The notes under the pieces: generated by a model | What the model was told of the DNA's origin: nothing | Database searches by the model: none | What the model saw: only the letters and a program-made list of their open reading frames with translations | Translations under genes and position numbers: made by a program | Shown: positions 38,021 through 46,437 of the stretch, piece after piece | How the letters are laid out: every line of letters starts with the position of its first letter | How positions within the stretch are numbered: the first letter of the stretch is position 1 | From: Cyathus striatus | Taxonomy: Eukaryota > Basidiomycota > Agaricomycetes > Agaricales > Nidulariaceae | Direction: 5' to 3' | Length of the DNA: 64,000 nt | Assembly (NCBI GenBank): GCA_025738555.1 | Contig: JAOVFP010000020.1 | Location: 620,001-684,000 of the forward strand

Positions 38021-38120
38021 TGCTGTTATCACCTGTCATACTTGACAGTTCTGTGATTGACAGATATGTGATTGACAGATTGACAGCTGTCAGTTACCTT
38101 AGTTACATGGACCTTGGTTG
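38021..38120 (+). repeat. LTR-2 fragment abutting LTR-1 copy D
   Basis: Contains CACCTGTCATACTTGACAG, two TGATTGACAG repeats, GACAGCTGTCAG and GACCTTGGTTG, then is cut exactly at the edge of LTR D at 38121. Confidence 0.75.
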
Positions 38121-38442
38121 TGTGAGATGTGCAACCAGGACAGTGACCTGCAGGACTGAGAGAGACAATAGAGTCTGAAGTCCAATGTACAGTGAGCAAG
38201 TGTTAGATTGAAGTAGTATGTGTACAGCTTACCTGAAGTCCAATGTACAGTGAGCAAGTGGGGATTGCTACTGTAGGACCTCAGGATTATATACTACTAG
38301 CTTATCTACCAAAGTCCGAGGGTCTAAGGGTCCAAGGGTCTAAGGGTCCAACCAAGGTCCCAACCCAGGTCCAGTACCTAAGTTTACCTAAGTCTACCTA
38401 AGGTTCATTAGTCAGCAGAGAAGTGTCAGATCACTTCTAACA
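38121..38442 (-). repeat. LTR-1 copy D (solo)
   Basis: 322-bp copy with intact TG..CA ends and the intron-like segment. Left flank (GGTTG) is LTR-2 and right flank (TTTTG) is Gypsy gag; they do not match, so the two sides come from different loci. Confidence 0.85.
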
Positions 38443-39312
38443 TTTTGAACTCCCTTTCTTGGGGCTCACTGAGGAAGACACCTTGGGGGAAATAGTGGCA
38501 GCATGTGCTCTTGCAGTGGTGAAAGTAGCCTTGTGGCCAGGTCTGGCACAAATAAAGCAGAGCTTGTTATCCAAGTGACACTTGTGTTCCTCTGGGAGTA
38601 ACTTGCCATTAGACCTAAGCTTACTGGTCAGGTCAGGAGCCTGAGAGGCAGGATGCCAAGGTTGGCTCCTGTTGGGTCTGTGGGGTGAAGAACCAGAGGA
38701 AGTGCTGGGAGAATTGACATGAGCAGCACTAGGGGTTGAAGTTGCCATTCTAGAGGAAAACATTCCCCAGTGCTGATTACTAGCAGCTGGAGGAAAAGTT
38801 CTTACAGGCAGAGCAGAAGGTCTCTGGTGCCTCTCCTCAATGGAATGCTCAGTGCTGCATTCCCAGTGATATTGGTTGAAACCCTGGGCCGAAGCCTTCA
38901 TGGGCTGAAGGGATTCAGGATTCAGATATTCAGAGTTGCACAGCTTCTTTGACAGCTGTCACTTGTCACCTGTCATACTTGACAGTTCTGTGATTGACAG
39001 ATTGACAGCTGTCTGTTATCTTAGTTACAGGACCTTGGTTGGACTTTGGTAGACACACCCAGTATATAAACACTCTGTAACATGATAGTTGTTAACAAGT
39101 TTCCTCTCCATTTTGTGTCTGTGTCTGTATTTGTGTCTGAGCTTTACACTCTTATCCTCCTCTTTGCTCTCAACCACCTTCTTTATTCTTTGTTACTTCT
39201 CACACATAGTAGTATTGTGAAGTGAGGGAGGGATTGTCCCAATTCAACAAGATAGCATACTTGTTGAAACTGATCTTGTACAAAGTGATGTGATGGTGGT
39301 TTTCCATCTTCA
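38443..39312 (-). pseudogene. Gypsy gag fragment, split by an LTR-2 copy
   Basis: Minus-strand Gag pieces at 38443 to about 38,905 (FNQYHWECSTEHSIEERH ... LTSKLRSNGKLLPEEHKCHL and a damaged knuckle CFICARPGHKATF, last Cys lost) and at about 39,207-39,312 (MENHHHITLYKISFNKYAILL). They match consecutive parts of the larger Gypsy gag at 33.4-34.1 kb. Between them (about 38,917-39,206) lies a plus-orientation LTR-2 with a damaged left end. Confidence 0.72.
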
Positions 39313-39724
39313 TGTGAGATGTGCAACCAGGAAGTGACCTGCAGGACTGAGAGAGACAATAGAGTCTGAAGTCCAATGTACAGTGAGCAAGTATTAGATT
39401 GAAGTAGTATTTGTACAGCTTACCTGAAGTCCAATGTACAGTGAGCAAGTGGGGATTGCCACTGTAGGACCTCATGATTATATACTACTAGCTTATCTAC
39501 CAAAGTCCGAGGGTCTAAGGGTCCAACCAAGGTCTAAGGGTCCAACCAAGGTCCCAACCCAGTTCCAGTACCTAAGTTTACCTAAGTCTACCTAAGGTTC
39601 ATTAGTCAGCAGAGAAGTGTCAGATCACTTCTAACACCCCCCCATGATCTGAACAGTCTCTAAGTATGTAGTTAAGTAAAGGAAGTAAAAGTGAAAGAAT
39701 GTGAAAGAAAGTAAATGAATGAAT

Positions 39725-42700
39725 TTAAGGTAAAAGTCCCATGTTCTCTCTACAGAATTCAACCTTTGGAATGGTAAGTGGCTTGGTGAGAATGTCAGCT
39801 ATTTGCTTTTCAGTTGGAACATGATGCAAGCTGATAGAGCCTTTTTCAACAGTTTCTCTAAGCCAGAAATAACAAAGATCAAGTTGCTTCATGCGCCCAT
39901 GGTGTTCTGGATTCTTGGTGACAGAGATGGCAGACTGGCTGTCAATGTGAAGAGGACTAGAAGTGGGAATGGGGAAGCCAAATTCCTTCATGATATTCTG
40001 CATCCAAAGTATCTCTTTGCCAGCTTCAAGAGCAGCAATGTACTCTGCTTCAGTTGTGGATAAAGTTACTATAGTCTGTAACTTGCTAGACCAGCCAATG
40101 GCACCTCCACCAATCAGAGTTACATAACCACCAGTAGAATGACCTGTGTCTTTGCTATCACCATGGGAAGCATCACAATAAGTGAGGAAGAGTTCATCTC
40201 CTTTGGCAGCACTATAGGTCAACTTGTAGTCAAGAGTTCCCTTCAAGTATCTGAAGAGATGTTTGACAGCTAACCAGTGTTGCATGCCAGGATTGGAGTT
40301 AAATCGACCTAAATACCCAACAGAAAAAGCAATGTCTGGTCTTGTAGTGATGGCAAGATATTGTAGAGATCCTACAGCACTCAGATAAGGGATGGAAGCC
40401 ATCTCAGAACGTTCCTCAGCTGTTTGAGGACCCATAGACTTGGTCAGAATGAGACCATGATTCATAGGAGTTCCACAAGGTTTGCAATCACTCATGCCAT
40501 ATCTCTCAAGCATATCCAGCACATACTGGCGCTGTGAGAGAGTAATAGAGTGATTGGGACGATCCCTGTCTATCTTAACACCCAGAAGGAAAGAAGTAGG
40601 GCCCAAATCTCGAAGTTTGAAGTGGGCAGAAAGCTGCTTGACTGTATCATCAGCAGCAGAAGGAGAAGTTGATGCAATGGTAATGTCATCAATGTAAACA
40701 GGCATGATGATCTTAGTATCACCCTTTGAGTAAATATAGACAGAGTGGTCTGAATGAGTTCTGGTGAAGCCCATAGTAGTTAGAACATCCTGAAGCTTCT
40801 TTCTCCATTGTCTAGCAGCTTGCTTAAGTCCATAAAGTGATTTCCTAAGTCTGCATACATGATTGGGACCACCTTGATGGAATCCTTCTGGTTGGAGCAT
40901 GTATATCTCCTCCTCCAAGTCACCATATGTAAAGGCAGATGAGATGTCAACAGAGCGCATAGTCATGTCTTTGATAGCAGACAGAGCAGCTACAAGCCTG
41001 AGAGAGGCAGGACGAAATGTTGGTGCAAATATCTCTGTGTAATCATATCCAGGACGTTGTGAGTACCCCTTTGCAACAACTCTAGACTTGTATCGCTCAA
41101 CAGCCCCAGTAGGAGTTGGCTTGATCTTGAATACCCATCTAGAGCCTATAGCCTTCTTTCCTGGAGGCAATTCCACAATATCCCAAGTTCCATTTCGCAT
41201 TAATGACATGATTTCATCATTGCAAGCTTCCTGCCATTGTTGTGCATCAGGGGCTTTCATGGCAAGCTTGTAGTTCTTGGGATCAACTCCTGTTGATGCA
41301 GCTCCAGCAAATTGAACCTCCAGATACCCCCCCAGATCATCTTCACTGCTATTATCCTCAAATGGATTAGGCTCCTGAATATCCTCATCTGGGTCATCAG
41401 GTAGAGGAGCAGGTGAAGAAGGCACTCTGCCTTTTCCCATTACTTTCCACCACTCACCAGGAGGTCTAACTTCCCTTCTGGGACGTCTCTGAGCTAGTGG
41501 AGGAGTAACAGGTAGAGCAGGAGGAGCAGGAGGTGGTAGTGAAGGGGTGGGAGTTGAGGTTGGTGTGGCAGTAGGAGATGATATTGGAGTCGTAGGTGGA
41601 CTAGTTGGAGAGCTAGAACGATTTGGAGGTGATATGGAAACATCAGTAAAGGGAATGGATGAGTCTGTAGATTCATAGACAGCAGGCTCTGGAGAAGATA
41701 TAATGTGAGGTGGAATTGGAAATGTTGGCTTGGATAGACCAGGAAAGAGCCTTTCATCAAATTCAGCTCTTTCTGAGATAACAGTCTTCTTGGTGGTTGG
41801 ATTGTAGAATTTCCAAGCCTTGTACCCAGCTGGGTAACCAATGAAGACGCATTTCTGCATATGTGGCTGAAGGGACTTTCTCTGCTCTTTGTGCACAAAG
41901 ACATAAGCAGTACAACCCCAGACTCGCAGATTGCTAAGGTTAGGTTTCTGGCCATGCCATGCCTCATAGGGTGTCTTGTCAGGCAGAGAAGAAGTGGGAA
42001 GACGATTCCACACATAAACCATAGAAGATAGGCATTCACTCCAAAATGATGGAGGGAGATGAGACTCATTGAGCATAGCTGCAACATCATCAGCCATAGT
42101 GCAATTTGCACGCTCTGCAACTCCATTTTGCTGAGGTCTGGCAGGAGCAGTATGTCTCCTTACAATCCCACATCTATCTGTAAACTTGATGAATGCATTA
42201 GACATGTATTCACCTCCCTTGTCATCCTGTAAAGCTTTAATCTTTCTCCCCAAGTTGGTTCTCAACCAATGACTTGTAACTCCTGAAAGCATCAAATGCA
42301 CCACTCTTCTTCTTCAAGAAGGCAACACAACGATATCTGGTGTAATCATCAATGAATGTGATCCAGTATCTATAGCCAGATGGAGTCTGAGTAGGCAAAG
42401 GGCCATGGAGGTCAGAATGAATGAGCTCTAAGGGGGCAGAAGTGCGAGATTCAGATGAAGGGAATGGATTAGAATGCATCTTGCCAGCTAAGCAAGGTTC
42501 ACAAATAGGGTCAGGCTTCTCCTTGGACTTGATGACAATCCCTGTAGCCATGTCTTCAGATATAAGTTTCTGAATGTCTGCATAATTATGGTGTGCAAGA
42601 CGACGATGCCATAGCTGTAAATCCATGGGGCAAGTTGAAGAAATGTTGGCTACTTCAGAAACAGCAGAAAGGGCTTCTGTCTCTCCATCCAAGTATGCAT

Positions 42701-43413
42701 TATTGTTGGCAGTGATGGAAGCAGAGAATATAAGACTTCCATTCTTGCTGAAATCAACATACTGTGATCCAGCAGTCATAATGATGCCCTTGCAACGAGT
42801 TAAGTAGAGACAGGAGAGTAGATTGTTTCTGAGCTGGGGTACATGCAGGACTCTGGTGAATTCTATAGATCTGGATACCTTTCCTCTAATCACTGGGTGA
42901 AAGACCACAGTGCCCACTCCTTGGGAATAAATGATTTTCCCATCAGCTAACTTGATTGGAACCTTCTTGGGTGCATAATTGCGAACCCAATGACGATGGG
43001 GTGTCATATGACAAGATGCCCCTGTATCTGTGTTCCAATCAAAGTCTGCATCAAGTTGGAGTGGGTAGGAAGGATCTGAGGATCCAGAGAACAGTACTTG
43101 CATTTCCAGCAAATTCAGTAGTATCTCCATTGAAATCTGAATCAAATGTGACATCAGCAGAGGCAGTAGTAACTTGTGAAGTGGAGGATTGTGCTATGGA
43201 AGCAGTGGAAGATGGAGAAGGCTGTGGAGAACCAGTGGAAGATGGCAGACTAGATGAAGATATGCCAGGAGAGGTGCTTTTGAATGAAGTGGAACCTGGA
43301 ATGGAAGACCTAGTGGTAGCCTGCTTATGAGCCTGTGATCTTGCTCTTTTGAATCTGTAGCAGTTGGATAGAGCGTGACCAACTCGAGTGCAGAATTCAC
43401 AAGTAATAGGCAT
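39725..43413 (-). pseudogene. Copia pol polyprotein (copy 3), nearly intact
   Basis: The downstream 859-codon frame (42304-39725) holds the integrase C-terminal half, RT (VYIDDITIAST) and RNase H, and ends TIPKVEFCRENMGLLP. The upstream frame (43154-42237) holds protease DTGASCHM, pre-integrase and integrase N-terminal half, ending LVENQLGEKD where a +1 shift at the G4 run near 42,252 would continue RKIKALQDDKGGEY. A further shift near 43,080 (two single-base losses relative to copy 1) separates the zinc-knuckle start (MPITCEFCTRVGH at 43413). As in copy 1, no capsid domain precedes the knuckle. Confidence 0.88.
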
Positions 43414-43706
43414 GGTGTCACCAATGTCCAGATGTGAGGAGACAAAGCAGGTGATCTAGAATAACAAGACCAAAGGAATGTGATTTGAAATGCACTGTGG
43501 GTAATGACCCAGACAGCACTCTGAATGGATGTGCAGAGGAGAAAGACCAGAGTGTGGTAGGAACTGCACTGTCGGTAAAATCCCAGACAGCACAAGTAGA
43601 AGGAAGGTGATAAGTTGTAGTGGAACTACCAGAACAACTGGGTAAAAAGAATGTGGAGTGGAGGTTGATTTAACAAGCAAGCAGTTAAAGCTCAGGGCCC
43701 ATAACC

Positions 43707-43956
43707 TGTGAGATGTACAACCAGGGCAGTGACCTGCAGGACTGAGAGAGACACAATAGGGTCTGAAGTCCAATGTACAGTGAGCAAGTGGGGATTGCCA
43801 CTGTAGGACCTCAGGATTATATACTACTTGCTTATCTACCAAAGTCCAAGGGTCCAAGGGTCCAACCAAGGTCCCAACCCAGGTCCAGCACCTAAGTTTA
43901 CCTAAGTCTACCTAAGGTTCATTAGTCAGCAGAGAAGTGTCAGATCACTTCTAACA
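43707..43956 (-). repeat. LTR-1 copy F, intron-less variant
   Basis: 250 bp. Relative to all other LTR-1 copies it lacks exactly the 58-nt GTAAGC...CAG segment (junction at about 43,763) and carries fewer upstream GGGTCC repeats. TG..CA ends intact. Confidence 0.85.
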
Positions 43957-44067
43957 CAGAAGTGCGAGATTCAGATGAAGGGAATGGATTAGAATGCATC
44001 TTGTCAGCTAAGCAAGGTTCACAAATAGGGTCAGGCTTCTCCTTGGACTTAATGACAATCCTGTTAG
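43957..44067 (-). pseudogene. Copia integrase fragment
   Basis: About 105 bp matching the pol stretch encoding CEPCLAGKMHSNPF and SESRTSAP in copies 1 and 3, left over from another Copia copy and cut on both sides by LTRs (F and the gag-only element). Confidence 0.75.
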
Positions 44068-44375
44068 TGTTAGATATTCAGGGTTGCACAGCTTCTTTGA
44101 CAGCTGTCACTTGTCACCTGTCATACTTGACAGTTCTGTGATTGACAGATATGTGATTGACAGATTGACAGCTGTCAGTTACCTTAGTTACATGGCTGTG
44201 CTTTCTTGTATATATAAACCCCTTGTACTTTGGTAGTTGATAACAAGTTTCCTCCCCATCTTGTGTCTGTGTTAGTGTTTGTGTCTGAGTTATCTGCTCC
44301 CTCTATCACCTTCCTTGCTCTTATTATTCTCTATTCTCTCTCCATCCACCCCTTCTATTCTTGTTACTTCTGACA
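44068..44375 (+). repeat. LTR-2, 5' copy of gag-only element
   Basis: 308 bp, TGTTAGATATTC...TTACTTCTGACA. U3 holds a dense cluster of TGACAG/CTGTCA motifs with GACAGCTGTC palindromes and two TGATTGACAG decamers. TATA box TATATAAACC at about 44,209. Confidence 0.9.
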
Positions 44376-44528
44376 GGTTATGGGCCCCGCCTTTTAATCT
44401 TTGCCACAACATATCACCACTGCTATTCACAATCCTACATCACATCATTCTTTCCATTGTCTGTTTTGGTTATTCCATTTCAGTTTCAACCCCACCATCA
44501 ATCTTTTTATTTCCAGTCATCATTCACC

Positions 44529-45593
44529 ATGTCTCTCCACAATGCTTCTGAACTTATGGCCAATATTCCCATCCTCACTTCCAACAACTGGCACTTATGG
44601 GTCAAAAAGATGAACATGTTCTTTTTAGGTGCAGGTATTACAGGGGTCTCCTCTGGGTCTCCTCCTAAAGATCCCAAGGAATTGAAACAGTGGAAAGCTG
44701 TTGACAGGCAACTGGTTGCCTATATCTATGCCAAGATTCATGATGAATACCAGTACCTTGTAGAGGATCTGGTGTCTGGCAGGGAAGCTTGGGCCACACT
44801 TAAGGGCCATTTTGAGAAGTCTACTGTTGGTACCAGGATGCAGTACAGGAAGGAGTTCTACAGTGTTCACCATGACATTACCAAGCCTATTGATTTCTAC
44901 ATTCAGTCTGTTGTTGCAGCTTCCAAGAAGCTTACTGGTCTTGGCTGCAAGATTGATAATGACACAGAAGTTGTTGATGTCATTCTTATGAATTTGGATG
45001 AATCCTTCCATTCCACTAGGATTGCCATTCTTGCTAGGAAGGAGGAACTTACTTTGGAGGAGTTGAAGGTTCTACTCCAGTCTGCCACTTCTGCAGATGT
45101 GGATCACACTTCCACTTCTCTTGCCCCCATTTCTGGACTTGCTGCTTCTGTTCAGAGGAAGCATGCTTTTGGTGGATTTACAGGTTCTGGTCATGATCAT
45201 TCAGGTTTTGGTCATGGTCATTCAGGTTCTGGTCAAGGTCATTCAGGTGTTAGATCTCAGGGACATACAGAGTCATCAAGATTAGGTGGGAGTCCTACTC
45301 CAGTGGATTCCAAGGGTTTTAGATGGTGCAATCCCACAAATGAGGGTGCTTGTCATAGGTGTGGAAGGACTGGTCACATTGCTGCTAGGTGCATGTATGA
45401 CATGCCTCAGGAAGTCAAGGATTGGATTATGTCCAACTCTTCTCATAATAGATCCATGCAGCAGGCCAACTCTGCTTATCATTTCCTCTCTTCCCCCATT
45501 CACTCTCCAAGTAATTCTCCACCTCCCTCTCCCTATATTTCTGCCTCTGCTGCTAGAACTCAGTATGGACCTTCTTCTCATATTGTTCTTTGA
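44529..45593 (+). CDS. Copia-type Gag (UBN2 capsid domain plus CCHC zinc knuckle)
   Basis: 354-residue nucleocapsid protein. The start at 44529 gives MSLHNASELMANIPILTSNNW, the usual beginning of Copia Gag, followed by the helical capsid-like UBN2 region (WKAVDRQLVAYIYAKI, ARKEELTLEELKVLLQSA). Residues about 213-245 are a Gly/His/Ser repeat (GSGHDHSGFGHGHSGSGQGHSG). The knuckle CHRCGRTGHIAARC (C-x2-C-x4-H-x4-C) lies at about 275-288, and the protein ends with a Ser/Pro-rich tail. The frame is uninterrupted and contains no CpG, so every Arg is encoded by AGA or AGG. It could supply capsid to itself and to the pol-type elements; that role is inferred. Confidence 0.88.
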   Translation: MSLHNASELMANIPILTSNNWHLWVKKMNMFFLGAGITGVSSGSPPKDPKELKQWKAVDRQLVAYIYAKIHDEYQYLVEDLVSGREAWATLKGHFEKSTVGTRMQYRKEFYSVHHDITKPIDFYIQSVVAASKKLTGLGCKIDNDTEVVDVILMNLDESFHSTRIAILARKEELTLEELKVLLQSATSADVDHTSTSLAPISGLAASVQRKHAFGGFTGSGHDHSGFGHGHSGSGQGHSGVRSQGHTESSRLGGSPTPVDSKGFRWCNPTNEGACHRCGRTGHIAARCMYDMPQEVKDWIMSNSSHNRSMQQANSAYHFLSSPIHSPSNSPPPSPYISASAARTQYGPSSHIVL

Positions 45594-45655
45594 TGGACTT
45601 TGGTTTCTATGGACTTGTGTTGGATTAGGTGGGAGTTTGGTTGTACTAGCTGTGC

Positions 45656-45665
45656 AAGGTGGGAG
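45656..45665 (+). other. Polypurine tract of gag-only element
   Basis: AAGGTGGGAG immediately before the 3' LTR, the expected plus-strand primer site. Confidence 0.75.
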
Positions 45666-45989
45666 TGTTAGATATTCAGGGTTGCACAGCTTCTTTGACA
45701 GCTGTCACTTGTCACCTGTCATACTTGACAGTTCTGTGATTGACAGATATGTGATTGACAGATTGACAGCTGTCAGTTACCTTAGTTACATAGACCTTGG
45801 TTGGGACTTTGGTAGACAGCCTCTATATATATACACTCTGTAACTTGGTAGTAGTTAACAAGTTTCCTCCCCATCTTGTGTCTGTGTCAGTGTTTGTGTC
45901 TGAGTTATTTGCTCTCTTATTACCCTCCTTGCTTCTTTATTACTCTCTATCCTCACAACCACCCTCCTTTATTCTTGTTACTTCTGACA
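45666..45989 (+). repeat. LTR-2, 3' copy of gag-only element
   Basis: 324 bp, very similar to the 5' copy, with GACCTTGGTTGGGACTTTGG retained and TATA-like TATATATATACAC at about 45,824. The differences from the 5' LTR show the insertion is not brand new or that the LTRs recombined. Confidence 0.9.
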
Positions 45990-46240
45990 AATATAAGCAG
46001 CAAGCCACAGAGCTGAAGGTTGGAGCTCAAATACTTTGACGTAGTTGAGTGTGGTTGTCCAGCTTTCCATAGTACTCTGAGTCCACTCCATCACTCCACC
46101 CACTAGCTGTCTCACTCTGGGGAATAGTCACTGGTGCAGCCAACTCAGCCTATGTGTGCTGTCAACCTGGGTATTATATCATTTAGCAAATAGCTGTAAG
46201 TGAAACTCTGAAACCAAGATTGTAATATCTAACCAAGCTA
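45990..46240. other. Spacer between gag-only element and hAT
   Basis: About 250 bp with no gene. It marks the right edge of the CpG-depleted island; CpG reappears inside the hAT. Confidence 0.4.
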
Positions 46241-46437
46241 GTGGAAGCTAGGGCTGCCAACCATAACCATGTAAAATGGTTACAGTATGGTTACAGACAT
46301 CATGGGTACTGGTACCATCTGAGACCTGGAGAGAACTCAGCATGGGATGGGTTCAGTGCAGTTATCACCTGTCAGTACTCATATTGTGGTACCATTACAT
46401 GGCTATCAATATGGCTTACATTTACTGCTGTTCATAC

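Larger units (their letters stand above)
39313..43956 (-). mobile_element. Copia LTR retrotransposon copy 3 (pol-type, no capsid gag)
   Basis: 3' LTR E 39313-39636, polypurine tract 39637-39643, pol 39725-43413, leader about 43,414-43,689, PBS 43690-43706, 5' LTR F 43707-43956. The two LTRs differ in length (324 vs 250 bp) because F lacks the 58-nt intron-like segment and several GGGTCC repeats. Flanking 5-mers do not match (CTTCA left, CAGAA right). The internal region is almost identical to copy 1, so amplification was recent. Confidence 0.88.
44068..45989 (+). mobile_element. Gag-only non-autonomous LTR retrotransposon (LTR-2 family)
   Basis: 5' LTR 44068-44375, PBS GGTTATGGGCCCCGCC from 44376, leader, one Gag frame 44529-45593, polypurine tract AAGGTGGGAG 45656-45665, 3' LTR 45666-45989. 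The internal region is only about 1.29 kb and contains no protease, integrase or RT. Flanks (GTTAG left, AATAT right) do not match. I find a single CpG in the whole 1.9 kb (44388-44389, next to the PBS). This is the layout called TR-GAG in plants. Movement would need pol from another element. Confidence 0.88.
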
